Shown: positions 52,640 through 61,629, counted from the first letter of the stretch. The stretch is DNA of 64,000 nt from Oscillospiraceae bacterium (GCA_029005335.1 JAQXFT010000022.1:23822-87821); one strand, 5' to 3'. A program made the numbers and translations. Notes: a model not told the origin generated them from the letters alone.

Positions 52640-53288
52640 CCAGAAAAAGCCTCTTGCCGAAGAAAATCTCGGTCTTGTACACCTTTGTGCAAATAAATTC
52701 AGAGGCAGAGGGATAGAGTATGAGGAATTGTATTCGGCAGGGTGCATAGGACTGCTTAAAGCCGTAAAGGCATTTGATACGGAAAGGGGAGTAAAATTTT
52801 CCACCTATGCCGTACCGGTTATTCTCGGAGAAATAAAGAGAATATTCCGTGACGGAGGCATAGTAAAGGTAAGCAGAAGCCTTAAGGAATTATCCGTGAG
52901 GATTCAGAAAATACGTGAAGACTTTATAAAATCAAATGGTCGTGAGCCTTTGCTCTCGGAGCTTGCAGAGCTTTCTGATACAGATATTTCGGAGGTATCA
53001 GAAGCTCTTTGTGTCAGTCAGCCTGTAATATCCCTTACAGCAGGAAATGATGAGGAAAATCAGATTGATATTCCCTCGGAAGCCCCTGATTCCGAAATAG
53101 TGGATATACTGGCATTACGTCAGATAATGTCCCGTATGGACAAAGCTGACAGATTTCTTATTGAACTGCGTTATTTCAAGGGCTTTACACAGTCAAAGAC
53201 AGCGAAAATTCTGGGAATGACTCAGGTGCAGGTATCACGCAGGGAAAGAAAGCTTTTATCAGGTATACGTGAACAGCTTCTTGAATAG
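52632..53288 (+). CDS. sigF: sporulation sigma factor F
   Basis: First forespore-specific sigma factor. The 218 residues have region 2 (YSAGCIGLLKAVKAFD, VKFSTYAVPVILGEIKR) and region 3 (VKVSRSLKEL). Region 4 has a helix-turn-helix in KTAKILGMTQVQVSRRERK. It is translationally coupled to spoIIAB. The set spoIIAA-spoIIAB-sigF is intact, showing that the genome has kept early forespore control. Confidence 0.95.
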   Translation: MNDQKKPLAEENLGLVHLCANKFRGRGIEYEELYSAGCIGLLKAVKAFDTERGVKFSTYAVPVILGEIKRIFRDGGIVKVSRSLKELSVRIQKIREDFIKSNGREPLLSELAELSDTDISEVSEALCVSQPVISLTAGNDEENQIDIPSEAPDSEIVDILALRQIMSRMDKADRFLIELRYFKGFTQSKTAKILGMTQVQVSRRERKLLSGIREQLLE

Positions 53289-53352
53289 ACTGTATACCGG
53301 ACAAGCCTTTTTATTATATTATAATCTTTTGCGGAAAAGTTACAAATTTACA

Positions 53353-53381
53353 TTGATTTATTTTTCAGAATATAGTATAAT
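53353..53381 (+). promoter_or_regulatory. sigma-A promoter of the HD-domain protein gene
   Basis: TTGATT (53353..53358), 17-bp spacer, TATAAT (53376..53381). Confidence 0.7.
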
Positions 53382-53432
53382 GTATTTGTATAGGCATTAT
53401 GCCATATAAAAATACTGAAAGGTTATGATTAA

Positions 53433-53930
53433 ATGCTTAAAGCAATCTGCTCAAAAAAAGACCTCACGCAGACATCTTATTTTGATTATATAAAGGATAT
53501 CGTTGATTCAAGTGAGCTTGAAGGTCTCAAGTGTATAACTCATCATATATGTACAACACGTTTTCAGCACTGTGTCAACGTATCATACCATAATTACGTA
53601 ATATGCAAATTTTTAGGACTTGATGCAAAATCCGCAGCACGTGCCGGACTTCTTCATGATTTGTTTTATTATGACCGCAAGGAATACAATAAGCATAAAA
53701 AATCTTTCTCACACAGCAGATTCCATTCTCTTGTAGCTCTTGAAAATGCCTCAAAGCTTACAGAAATAAATGATGTTGAGAGAGATATAATTGAAAATCA
53801 TATGTTTCCCTCAACAAGACAGCTTCCCAGATATAAGGAATCCTATGTTATAGTTATCGTCGATAAATACTGTGCAATTCTTGAATGTCTTCTGCCAAAA
53901 ATAAAAAAATACATTTTTCACAGCAATTAA
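53433..53930 (+). CDS. HD-domain phosphohydrolase
   Basis: A 165-residue protein with the HD metal site: RFQHCVNVSYHN, then GLLHDLFYYD, and later HMFPSTRQLPRYKES. This arrangement is typical of small HD hydrolases widespread in Clostridia (YfbR/uncharacterised HD group). The substrate, possibly a nucleotide, is unknown. AAAGG precedes the ATG. It is monocistronic. Confidence 0.85.
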   Translation: MLKAICSKKDLTQTSYFDYIKDIVDSSELEGLKCITHHICTTRFQHCVNVSYHNYVICKFLGLDAKSAARAGLLHDLFYYDRKEYNKHKKSFSHSRFHSLVALENASKLTEINDVERDIIENHMFPSTRQLPRYKESYVIVIVDKYCAILECLLPKIKKYIFHSN

Positions 53931-53931
53931 T

Positions 53932-53965
53932 AAAAAAACGGGCGGTTTTTTCCGTCCGTTTTTTA
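53932..53965. terminator. bidirectional terminator
   Basis: ACGGGCGG pairs with CCGTCCGT (one G-T) around six Ts, with flanking A-run and T-run. It separates the HD gene from the convergent DUF445 gene. Confidence 0.88.
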
Positions 53966-54853
53966 TCAGAAAAATATATTTATAGTTCCGAGAATAAGAC
54001 CTATCAAAGCTCCGAGATTTACAACCGCATTGAGTTCCTTTTTCATGATTGACATAAGCAAATCCTCAAGCATAAGTACGTCCATCTGATTTACTTTTTC
54101 CTCAACTATTTCTGAAATTCTGAAATTCCTGATAAATTCATCTGCGTGCTTTTCGATAAAGCTTATATATATTCTCAGGAATGAATCGGGAAGCTTATCG
54201 GCATCAACTCCGGCTTCAGTCAGAATTTCATAAATTGATTTGTTTTCAAGCTTTCCGGCTTCAGAATCTATAATAGGTGAAATTATATCCCTGCCATTCT
54301 GATTTATGTATTCATTGACTTTTTCGCCCAGTGACATACAGAGAGAATTTATTAATTCATCTTTGATGAACATTGCAAGCATAGTTCCGGCAACCTTTTC
54401 CTTTATGGCGTCGCCACCCTTTTCAGCAATAATCTGACCGAGATTTGCATTATTGGCAGAAGTCATGATTTTTTCTGTTATGACAGAGCATATATTCTGT
54501 CTGATTTCATTGTATTTTTCAGGGGACATTGTTTTTCCGGCAAAATCCTTCAGAGTAAGTTCGCTTCTGATGAGATTTCCAGCATATGATTTTATGGTGT
54601 TCTGCATTGACTCTGAAAGAAGTACATTTTTAATATCAGTTTCGGTAAGAAGAGTAGTTCCGACTGCTTTCCCGAGAGCCTTTGCAAGTCTTGGTTTACC
54701 CTTAGGGATTATTCCGGGAGTAAAGGGCAGAGTCTTTCCGCCTATTTTTACGGGGTGCAGAGGTCTGAAAAGCATCTTTACTGCTATATAGTTTGTAAAA
54801 TATCCTATCACTGCACCTACAAGAGGCGGTATAATGTATCTGAGCATTTCCAT
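53966..54853 (-). CDS. DUF445 membrane protein
   Basis: A 295-residue protein of the DUF445 (YheB-like) family. It has an N-terminal helix and the hallmark YFTNYIAVKMLFRPLHPV, then PGIIPKGKPRLAKALGKAVG. A second membrane segment lies at the C-terminus (LGALIGLILGTINIFF). Between them is a long helical domain. The role in vegetative cells is unknown; related proteins affect spore or envelope formation. It follows the TVP38-like gene by 31 bp and is probably co-transcribed. Confidence 0.88.
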   Translation of the reverse strand: MEMLRYIIPPLVGAVIGYFTNYIAVKMLFRPLHPVKIGGKTLPFTPGIIPKGKPRLAKALGKAVGTTLLTETDIKNVLLSESMQNTIKSYAGNLIRSELTLKDFAGKTMSPEKYNEIRQNICSVITEKIMTSANNANLGQIIAEKGGDAIKEKVAGTMLAMFIKDELINSLCMSLGEKVNEYINQNGRDIISPIIDSEAGKLENKSIYEILTEAGVDADKLPDSFLRIYISFIEKHADEFIRNFRISEIVEEKVNQMDVLMLEDLLMSIMKKELNAVVNLGALIGLILGTINIFF

Positions 54854-54884
54854 AATTTTTTCAAAATCCTTTCATCTTTGGTTT

Positions 54885-55556
54885 TTAATGCTTGTCCAGA
54901 AATTTTGTCTTTACAAAATATCCGGCAATACTGAAAAGTGCTATCAGTACAAAAAGAAATATTCCGGTTCTGAAGTTTCCCTCAAAGAAGCTGTCTCCCA
55001 TTACAACAGAGCATATCATAGCCGGAGTACGTGCAACAGCAGTTATCAGCATGAATTTTGCCGGACTTATATCTGTAAGAGCTGCTATATATGTCAGAAA
55101 ATCCTTAGGCGTTCCGGGAATCATAAACAGTATGAAAATTATTACTGAAAGCTGTTTTTCATTTTTCAGAAAGCGGTGATTTTCAAAATCAGCTTTCGGA
55201 AAAATTTTTTTAACCAGAGGCTTTCCGAAGATTCTGACGAGATAAAATACAATCAATGTTCCGGTAAAAATTCCCACAAAGCAGAGAATACTTCCCCAGA
55301 GCTTTCCGAAAAGAACTCCGCCTATGATATCAACAGGAGCTCCGGGTATGAATGCAAGAACTATCTGGAGAATTTCTATTCCTATGAATATGAGCGGAGC
55401 AAAAATTCCGAAGCTTCTTATTTTTTCGTCAAGAAGTATTCTTCCTTCCTCAGTATATATAAGCTTTATCAGCGGTATGATATAATACAGAAGTACAGTG
55501 CATACTGCAATAAGGAGAATTATTGCTATGGTTTTTGCAGTGCCTTTTTTCTTCAT
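54885..55556 (-). CDS. TVP38/TMEM64-family (DedA superfamily) membrane protein
   Basis: A 223-residue protein with about five to six membrane segments. The superfamily signatures are FIPGAPVDIIGGVLFGKLWG and FILFMIPGTPKDFLTYIAAL. Members are thought to act as lipid or phospholipid scramblases or flippases. GAGGG precedes the ATG. It is followed by DUF445. Confidence 0.9.
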   Translation of the reverse strand: MKKKGTAKTIAIILLIAVCTVLLYYIIPLIKLIYTEEGRILLDEKIRSFGIFAPLIFIGIEILQIVLAFIPGAPVDIIGGVLFGKLWGSILCFVGIFTGTLIVFYLVRIFGKPLVKKIFPKADFENHRFLKNEKQLSVIIFILFMIPGTPKDFLTYIAALTDISPAKFMLITAVARTPAMICSVVMGDSFFEGNFRTGIFLFVLIALFSIAGYFVKTKFLDKH

Positions 55557-55664
55557 ACTAATCCCTCATTCCTTTCATTTTATGCTTATTTATCTATTAT
55601 GAACAGTAATTGCGATAATTGTGTGTTGAAATTATTACCAAAGTATTACATTTGTAGAAAACAC

Positions 55665-55693
55665 TTGACAAGATTATTTTTTTTGTATATAAT
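55665..55693 (+). promoter_or_regulatory. consensus sigma-A promoter of the cohesin-like lipoprotein
   Basis: TTGACA (55665..55670), 17-bp spacer, TATAAT (55688..55693): a perfect match. Confidence 0.85.
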
Positions 55694-55744
55694 AAATAAC
55701 TGTAAATACTTATAAATAAATTTATCGGAAAGGAACATAATGAA

Positions 55745-56761
55745 ATGAAAAATAAAAAATACAGATTGCTTTCTGCTATAGTTCTTTCAGGAATGATTCT
55801 TGCATCATTCGGAGGATGCGGTGATAAGAATAATTCATCTGTTTCAGAATCATCTCTCAATTCAGAGGAAATTGCTGCTGTTCAGAAGCCCGGACTCTCC
55901 TTCCATTACGGCGAACCGGCAACCTCCGGAAATCAGCTTGACGAGCCTGACCCGACTGCTGCCGTAACTACTTCAGCTTCTTCTGAAAGCTCCGGAAATG
56001 TTGCAACATCTGTTGCAGTTGTCACCGATTCAGAGGGTTCAGCTGTTACTGAGGTCGCTGATGTTACCGATGCCGCAGGTGCTGTTGTTACAACTCAGGT
56101 AGTTGTTACTGACAGCGAAGGTACTCCTGTTACAGAAGCCGGAGGTCAGACTGCTACTACTGTTGTAAATGTTACAGAAGTAGTTCAGAAAACTGAAATC
56201 TTTACTGAATCACAGTCAGAGGAAACCACTTCTGATTCCGAAACCCAGACAACGACAGCTTCTTCCGAAAGCTCTGAAAGTTCTGAAAGCTCTGAAGATA
56301 CAAGCTATAAGGCAGACATGAAATCATTCAATGCAATGTGGCTTGATGTCTCTGAAAGTAAGAATTATACCTTTAACGATACCTTCATTGAAGTAAAGGT
56401 TCAGATAAATGAAGATATTCCTGACGGAAAGTATCCTATAAACATCACATGGCCTGACTTTGCTGCCTATGACAAGGAGGTTATAGGAAAAACAATCGAA
56501 ACTGACCACACTGTCAATGGATACATATATGTAAATACACCTGTTGAGGCTCAGAATATTCCTTCTGACGGCTTCGTTGTATATGCAGAGAATGTTGAGG
56601 GAAAACAGGGTGAGGAGACTATTCTTAAATTCGGTCTTAAAAACAATCCGGGAATCTGTGCTGTAAACTTCAACTTTGAATATGACGAAAACGCCATAAC
56701 AATCAAACAAGCCTATGCAGTAGGAGATTTTGAGGAGATTTCCGCTGGAAATCTCAGCTGA
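55745..56761 (+). CDS. Ser/Thr-rich lipoprotein with cohesin-like C-terminal segments
   Basis: A 338-residue surface lipoprotein: signal peptide with lipobox ASFGGCGDK (Cys near 25), a long Ser/Thr/Val/Glu linker (about 30-190), and a beta-rich end. Residues about 200-270 resemble the second half of a Ruminococcus cohesin or related beta sandwich (VKVQINEDIPDGKYPINITW, then VNGYIYVN). Residues about 275-330 resemble the first half of such a domain (VEGKQGEETILKFGLKNNPG, FEYDENAITI). So the two half-domains appear in inverted order, and the protein stops after the second. It has a perfect promoter and strong terminator. Binding of a dockerin is a possibility, not shown. Confidence 0.65.
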   Translation: MKNKKYRLLSAIVLSGMILASFGGCGDKNNSSVSESSLNSEEIAAVQKPGLSFHYGEPATSGNQLDEPDPTAAVTTSASSESSGNVATSVAVVTDSEGSAVTEVADVTDAAGAVVTTQVVVTDSEGTPVTEAGGQTATTVVNVTEVVQKTEIFTESQSEETTSDSETQTTTASSESSESSESSEDTSYKADMKSFNAMWLDVSESKNYTFNDTFIEVKVQINEDIPDGKYPINITWPDFAAYDKEVIGKTIETDHTVNGYIYVNTPVEAQNIPSDGFVVYAENVEGKQGEETILKFGLKNNPGICAVNFNFEYDENAITIKQAYAVGDFEEISAGNLS

Positions 56762-56770
56762 TTAAAATAT

Positions 56771-56799
56771 GCCGGTCATAATCTGACCGGCTTTTTTTT
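56771..56799 (+). terminator. terminator of the lipoprotein gene
   Basis: GCCGGTCA pairs with TGACCGGC around TAATC, followed by eight Ts. It directly adjoins the convergent rpoD stop codon. Confidence 0.92.
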
Positions 56800-56800
56800 A

Positions 56801-57892
56801 TTATTCAAGAAAATCCTTTACCTTTTTGCTTCTGCTGGGGTGACGGAGCTTTCTGAGAGCCTTTGCCTCAATCTGGCGGATACGCTCCCGTGTGACTTCA
56901 AAACGCTGTCCGACTTCCTCAAGAGTACGTGACTTTCCGTCCTCAAGACCGAATCTGAGTTTAAGTACCTTTGCTTCACGTTCTGTAAGTGTGTTGAGAA
57001 CCTCATTGAGCTGTTCCTTTAAAAGAGTGTGTGAAGCAGCTTCTGCAGGAGCAGGTGCATCGTCATCAGGTATAAAGTCTCCGAGATGGCTGTCTTCCTC
57101 CTCACCTATAGGAGTTTCAAGCGATACAGGGTCCTGTGCTATACGCATGATTTCACGAACCTTGTCAACAGGCATATCAAGTTCCTTTGCTATTTCCTCC
57201 GGAGAAGGGTCACGACCGTTTTCGTGGAGAAGCTGACCTGAAATCTTTTTGACTTTTGTAATAGTTTCCACCATATGCACCGGTATTCTTATAGTCCTTG
57301 CCTGGTCTGCGATTGCCCTTGTGATAGCTTGTCTTATCCACCATGTAGCATAGGTTGAGAATTTGAAGCCCTTTGTGTAGTCAAATTTTTCTACAGCTTT
57401 AATAAGTCCGAGGTTGCCCTCCTGAATCAGGTCAAGGAACTGCATACCTCTGCCGACATATTTTTTAGCTATGCTGACTACAAGACGCAGATTTGCTTCA
57501 GAGAGCCTTTTTTTGGCATAGGGGTCACCGGTAGACATTTTTTTTGCAAGCTCTGTTTCTTCCTCGGTTGTAAGAAGCGGAACTTTTCCTATTTCCTTGA
57601 GATATATTTTTACGGGGTCGTCAATAGCGATACCCTCAGTGGAAAGAGAAATCTCGAGGTCATCATTTGTCGGAACATCGATGTTTGAAGACATTTCGGC
57701 ATCAAGAGGATAGTCCTCAACTATTTTTATATTGAGGTTCTTGCAGTCGGTGTAGAAGGTATCTATCTTGTCTGCAATCTGTTCATCGTCGTCGAAATTT
57801 TCAAGAGCATCCATAAATTCCTTAGTAGTGATAACGCCATTGGTTTTTCCCTGTTCCATGAGGGCTTCGATAGTATTTTTCTTTGTTTCCAT
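56801..57892 (-). CDS. rpoD: primary sigma factor SigA (RpoD)
   Basis: Main vegetative sigma factor of RNA polymerase. The 363 residues have a short region 1.1-like head, region 1.2 to 2 with AKKYVGRGMQFLDLIQEGN and FSTYATWWIRQAITRAIADQ, region 3, and region 4 with VTRERIRQIEAKALRKLRH. The length is typical of the Gram-positive form. AGGAGG precedes the ATG. It follows dnaG by 18 bp, the conserved dnaG-rpoD arrangement. Confidence 0.97.
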   Translation of the reverse strand: METKKNTIEALMEQGKTNGVITTKEFMDALENFDDDEQIADKIDTFYTDCKNLNIKIVEDYPLDAEMSSNIDVPTNDDLEISLSTEGIAIDDPVKIYLKEIGKVPLLTTEEETELAKKMSTGDPYAKKRLSEANLRLVVSIAKKYVGRGMQFLDLIQEGNLGLIKAVEKFDYTKGFKFSTYATWWIRQAITRAIADQARTIRIPVHMVETITKVKKISGQLLHENGRDPSPEEIAKELDMPVDKVREIMRIAQDPVSLETPIGEEEDSHLGDFIPDDDAPAPAEAASHTLLKEQLNEVLNTLTEREAKVLKLRFGLEDGKSRTLEEVGQRFEVTRERIRQIEAKALRKLRHPSRSKKVKDFLE

Positions 57893-57910
57893 ATACCCAT
57901 TCCTCCTGAT

Positions 57911-59650
57911 TTATTTTTTGCCTTTTCTTTGAAACTTTTCCTTAATTGCTTCATCGGAGTAGTCGTCATTCTGGTTATCGTAATTTTTCAGCTTTATGAT
58001 GCAGTCTTCAAAGAACTGGTCATCTATGCTTACTTCTCTGTTTTTTGTTTCTATTCCAGTTATTCTGCTCATTTCCGCAAGTGAAAATTCATCAGCGAGC
58101 ATTGATATTGTGAAATGCTCTGAACCGTTCATTGAGCGACAGAGAGCGGAATATACTTTTTTATTGAAATCCGTTACAAAAATTTCCGGCGGAGCTTTTC
58201 TGGAAATATTTTCCGACCTTTCAGGATATCTCAGAAGACAGAGGATAATTCCCTCTTCAGCACCGACGGCTTTCTGATTTGACAAAGCTTCCGGATTAAT
58301 GTTATCCTGTTTATAGGTTTGTTCAGCAACAATATTATTCCACTCATATTTCTTTTCAGCACTGGTATTTTTTCGGATTTCCCTTTCTATATGGCTCTGA
58401 AGGACATCTCTGGATATACCGCTTTTTTCGGCGGTACGGGATATGTATATATCACGTTCGATAGTGTTCTGTATTCCGGCGAGAAATTTTACTGAACGTT
58501 TGGTAAATTCTATTTTTCCCTGTTCGGAGTTCATATCGAGACCGTCCGCACATTTTTCGAGCATAAACGAATTTGCGTCCTCTGAATTATCCAGAAGCTT
58601 TCTGAAGCTTTCAGAGCCGAATTTTTTAATATATTCATCGGGGTCCTTGGCATCGTTCATTCTTATGATTTTTGCGGATATTCCGGCTTCCGAGAGTATA
58701 TTCACAGCTCTCTGCGAAGCCTTCTGACCGGCACTGTCGCTGTCGTAGCAAAGAAGAACCTCATCGCAGTATCTTTTAAGCTTTGAGGCGTGGTGTTCGG
58801 TAATTGATGTTCCGAGAGTTGCCACAGCGTTTTCAAAGCCAGCCTGATTCAGTGATATTACGTCCATATAACCTTCAGTGAGAATCAGTTTTTTTGACGG
58901 ATAATTTCTTGCGAAGTTAAGTGAGAACAGATTGCTTCCCTTGTCGAATACAAGGGTTTTGTTTGTATTCAGATATTTTGGCTTTGAATCGTCCAGCACA
59001 CGTCCGCCGAAGGCGATTATATTTCCTCTCAGGTCGAGTATCGGAAACATTACACGGTTTCGGAATATATCATAGAGCTTTCCGTTTTTCGGGGATTTTG
59101 TACAGAGCCATGCATCTGTAAGGATTTCATCGCTGAAGCCTTTTGATTTCATATATCTGTAAAGGCTGTCCCACGAGTCGGGAGCATATCCGAGACCGTA
59201 TTTTTTTATAGTCTGAGGAGAAAGGTTTCTGCCGGCAAAGTAGGAAAGACCTCTTTTATCGGAGCCTTTTATCATATTGAGATAGAAATAGTTTGCTGCC
59301 TCACGGTTAGCTTCATATATCCGGCGTTTTTTTTCGGCATTTTTGCCGGAGTGATTCTGTTCAGGAATTTCAAGTCCGGAACGTTCAGCGAGTAGCTTTA
59401 TCGCCTCCTGAAAATCGAGATTTTCTATTCCCATGACAAAGCTTATTACATCTCCGCCCGCACCGCAACCGAAGCAGTAAAAGCTCTGGCTATCCGGAAA
59501 GATTGTGCAGGACGGTGTTTTTTCGGAGTGGAACGGACAGGCACACACATAATTATGTCCCTGTCTCAGAAGATTGACGTATGAACCGACAACCGATTCA
59601 ATCGGATTGGCTGATTTGAGCCGGTATAAAAATTCATCATTTCTGAGCAT
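57911..59650 (-). CDS. dnaG: DNA primase
   Basis: Makes RNA primers at the replication fork. The 579 residues have the CHC2 zinc motif (CPFHSEKTPSC and FYCFGCGAGG, about 39-64). A Toprim domain with ILTEGYMDVISLNQAG near 255 and the conserved acidic CYDSDSAGQKA follows. A C-terminal helicase-interacting domain closes the protein. The gene follows yigZ by 28 bp and precedes rpoD. Confidence 0.96.
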   Translation of the reverse strand: MLRNDEFLYRLKSANPIESVVGSYVNLLRQGHNYVCACPFHSEKTPSCTIFPDSQSFYCFGCGAGGDVISFVMGIENLDFQEAIKLLAERSGLEIPEQNHSGKNAEKKRRIYEANREAANYFYLNMIKGSDKRGLSYFAGRNLSPQTIKKYGLGYAPDSWDSLYRYMKSKGFSDEILTDAWLCTKSPKNGKLYDIFRNRVMFPILDLRGNIIAFGGRVLDDSKPKYLNTNKTLVFDKGSNLFSLNFARNYPSKKLILTEGYMDVISLNQAGFENAVATLGTSITEHHASKLKRYCDEVLLCYDSDSAGQKASQRAVNILSEAGISAKIIRMNDAKDPDEYIKKFGSESFRKLLDNSEDANSFMLEKCADGLDMNSEQGKIEFTKRSVKFLAGIQNTIERDIYISRTAEKSGISRDVLQSHIEREIRKNTSAEKKYEWNNIVAEQTYKQDNINPEALSNQKAVGAEEGIILCLLRYPERSENISRKAPPEIFVTDFNKKVYSALCRSMNGSEHFTISMLADEFSLAEMSRITGIETKNREVSIDDQFFEDCIIKLKNYDNQNDDYSDEAIKEKFQRKGKK

Positions 59651-59678
59651 ATTATACCTCCGGATATTCTGGAGAAAT

Positions 59679-60314
59679 TTATTTTTTTACTGATGAAAAA
59701 TCTTCAAAAAGCTCTTTCCCGAATCTGATAGAGATATTTCCTCCGGAAATATTTCTCAGTTCTTTGCACAGAGCTTCACGGTATTCATCGGTGACAAGGA
59801 GTTCGAGATTCACCTTGTCGCCGAAATCAGAAGATACAGTTATAACCTTGTATTCGGGAATGATATATGATATTTTTCCGTAGAGAGAATAGTCGGCGGA
59901 AATATTTATGTGAGTACACCGGCACATATTCATAATTTCAGCGGAATCACAGGTAATTGAAGCACAGTGTGAATAAGCTCTTACGAGACCGCCTCCGCCC
60001 AGAAGAATACCTCCGAAGTAGCGTGTTACGACTATGCAGACATCAGTAAGATTTTTTTTTCTCAGAACGTCAAAGACGGGTATTCCGGCAGTTCCCTGAG
60101 GTTCGCCGTCGTCGGAATATCTTGATATATTGTCATTTCTGAGAATATAGGCATATACATTATGAGTAGCCTTGCGGTGCTTTTCACGTATACTTTCGAT
60201 AAATGCAACAGCCTCATCATTTGTCTGCACAGGTGCGATACAGCCGATAAATTCGGAACGTTTTTCGGTGAATGAAGCCTCTGCTTTTTGTGAAATGGTA
60301 TAATAGTTATTCAA
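59679..60314 (-). CDS. YigZ/IMPACT-family protein
   Basis: A 211-residue protein of the YigZ (UPF0029) family. The N-terminal domain carries KRSEFIGCIAPV, DDGEPQGTAGIPV and VTRYFGGILLGGGGLVRAYS. The C-terminal domain is ferredoxin-like. Eukaryotic relatives act in translation control; the bacterial role is unsettled. I place the start at the TTG at 60312-60314 with AGGTGA 6 bp upstream. A GTG three codons earlier overlaps that site. It is the first gene of the yigZ-dnaG-rpoD unit. Confidence 0.9.
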   Translation of the reverse strand: MNNYYTISQKAEASFTEKRSEFIGCIAPVQTNDEAVAFIESIREKHRKATHNVYAYILRNDNISRYSDDGEPQGTAGIPVFDVLRKKNLTDVCIVVTRYFGGILLGGGGLVRAYSHCASITCDSAEIMNMCRCTHINISADYSLYGKISYIIPEYKVITVSSDFGDKVNLELLVTDEYREALCKELRNISGGNISIRFGKELFEDFSSVKK

Positions 60315-60333
60315 TGGTATCACCTGCCTGACG

Positions 60334-60356
60334 AAAAAAGGCGGTCTCAGACCGCC
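60334..60356 (-). terminator. terminator of rpmE
   Basis: On the minus strand GGCGGTC pairs with GACCGCC around TGA, followed by TTTTTT. Confidence 0.88.
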
Positions 60357-60370
60357 GTTGTTCAGATGGA

Positions 60371-60574
60371 TTACTTGTCCATATTGAATCTCTTTTTGAA
60401 TCTGTCAACACGACCGCCGGTATCGACGAGCTTCTGCTTGCCGGTATAGAACGGGTGGCACTTTGAGCAGACTTCAACCTTGATATTTTCTTTTGTGGAC
60501 ATAGTTTCCATAACGTTACCGCAGTGGCAGGTAATAGTAGTCTTCACAAAATCAGGATGAATACCTTCCTTCAT
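60371..60574 (-). CDS. rpmE: 50S ribosomal protein L31
   Basis: A 67-residue ribosomal protein of the zinc-binding type, with CHCG and CSKCHPFYTGKQ forming the four-cysteine site. The start is the ATG at 60572-60574 with AGAGGTG upstream. It has its own perfect promoter and terminator. Confidence 0.97.
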   Translation of the reverse strand: MKEGIHPDFVKTTITCHCGNVMETMSTKENIKVEVCSKCHPFYTGKQKLVDTGGRVDRFKKRFNMDK

Positions 60575-60670
60575 GTGTTTCACCTCTTTCTGAAAAAAAG
60601 TTATGCAAAGCGAGAAGTAGCCCATCAAGCAGACATGACAGTAGTACCTTACGTTATACATTCATGCTAT

Positions 60671-60699
60671 ATTATATCATTATATTTTTATATTGTCAA
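60671..60699 (-). promoter_or_regulatory. consensus sigma-A promoter of rpmE
   Basis: Minus strand TTGACA (60694..60699), 17-bp spacer, TATAAT (60671..60676), with a leader of about 90 nt. I see no clear L31 autoregulatory hairpin in it. Confidence 0.88.
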
Positions 60700-60816
60700 G
60701 GGGGTGCGGAAAAATTTTTTATTTTAATTATATTGAATATTTTACCTGTGATTACATCAGTATTTTCCGCCAATAATAGTAATGAAGCATGGAAATTTGT
60801 CGGGAGGAATAATTTT

Positions 60817-61590
60817 ATGTCATATAATAAAGTAGTGATTTCCGGAATAAATACTTCACAGCTTACTGTTCTGAAGGAGAGCGAAAAGATTGAGCTTCTC
60901 AGGGAGATTCAGAGAACGGGGAGCAAGGAGGCAAGGGACAAGCTCATAAATGGAAATCTTCGGCTTGTGCTTAGTGTCATACAGAAATTCACAGGCAGGG
61001 GAGAAGATATTGACGACTTGTTTCAGATAGGAGTTATAGGTCTTATAAAAGCTATAAATAATTTTGATTTGTCAAAGGAGGTAAGGTTTTCAACATATTG
61101 CGTTCCGATGATAAGCGGAGAACTCAGACGCTATTTAAGGGATTACAGTCAGGTAAAGGTAAGCCGTTCACTGCGTGATTTGGCATATCGTGCAATGCAG
61201 GCGAGGGAGAGGCTCACGGCGGAGAATCAGAGAGAGCCTGCTATAGAGGAAATAGCTCAGGAGGTTGGTGCAAAGCGTGCTGACGTAGTAATTGCACTTG
61301 AGAGTATAAGCGACCCCATATCTCTTTATGAACCTGTATATTCAGATTCCGGAGATACATTATATGTAATGGATCAGATTGGGGATAAAAACGATATGGA
61401 AAGCTGTCTGAATGAGATTTCAATCCGTGATGCTATAAAATCGCTTGGTGAACGTGAGAGAAATATTCTCTATCTGAGATTTATCAGGGGAAAAACCCAG
61501 ACAGAGGTTGCAAAGGAGGTCGGAATTTCTCAGGCACAGGTATCGAGAATAGAGAAAAATGCCATAAATCACATTAAAGCCTCCGTGTAA
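60817..61590 (+). CDS. sigG: sporulation sigma factor G
   Basis: Late forespore sigma factor. The 257 residues start MSYNKVVISGINTSQLTVL, the SigG-specific head. Region 2 has DDLFQIGVIGLIKAINNF and VRFSTYCVPMISGELRRYL. Region 4 has KEVGISQAQVSRIEKNAI. GGGAGG precedes the ATG at 60817. It stands alone here, not next to sigE and spoIIGA as in Bacillus. No sigma-F promoter was recognised with confidence upstream. Confidence 0.95.
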   Translation: MSYNKVVISGINTSQLTVLKESEKIELLREIQRTGSKEARDKLINGNLRLVLSVIQKFTGRGEDIDDLFQIGVIGLIKAINNFDLSKEVRFSTYCVPMISGELRRYLRDYSQVKVSRSLRDLAYRAMQARERLTAENQREPAIEEIAQEVGAKRADVVIALESISDPISLYEPVYSDSGDTLYVMDQIGDKNDMESCLNEISIRDAIKSLGERERNILYLRFIRGKTQTEVAKEVGISQAQVSRIEKNAINHIKASV

Positions 61591-61596
61591 AAGAAT

Positions 61597-61627
61597 GGGC
61601 GACCAATCCGGTCGCCCTGAATTTTTT
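61597..61627 (+). terminator. terminator of sigG
   Basis: GGGCGACC (61597..61604) pairs with GGTCGCCC (61610..61617), followed after TGAA by seven Ts. It has the same stem as the elements at 10901 and 20052. Confidence 0.88.
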
Positions 61628-61629
61628 TA

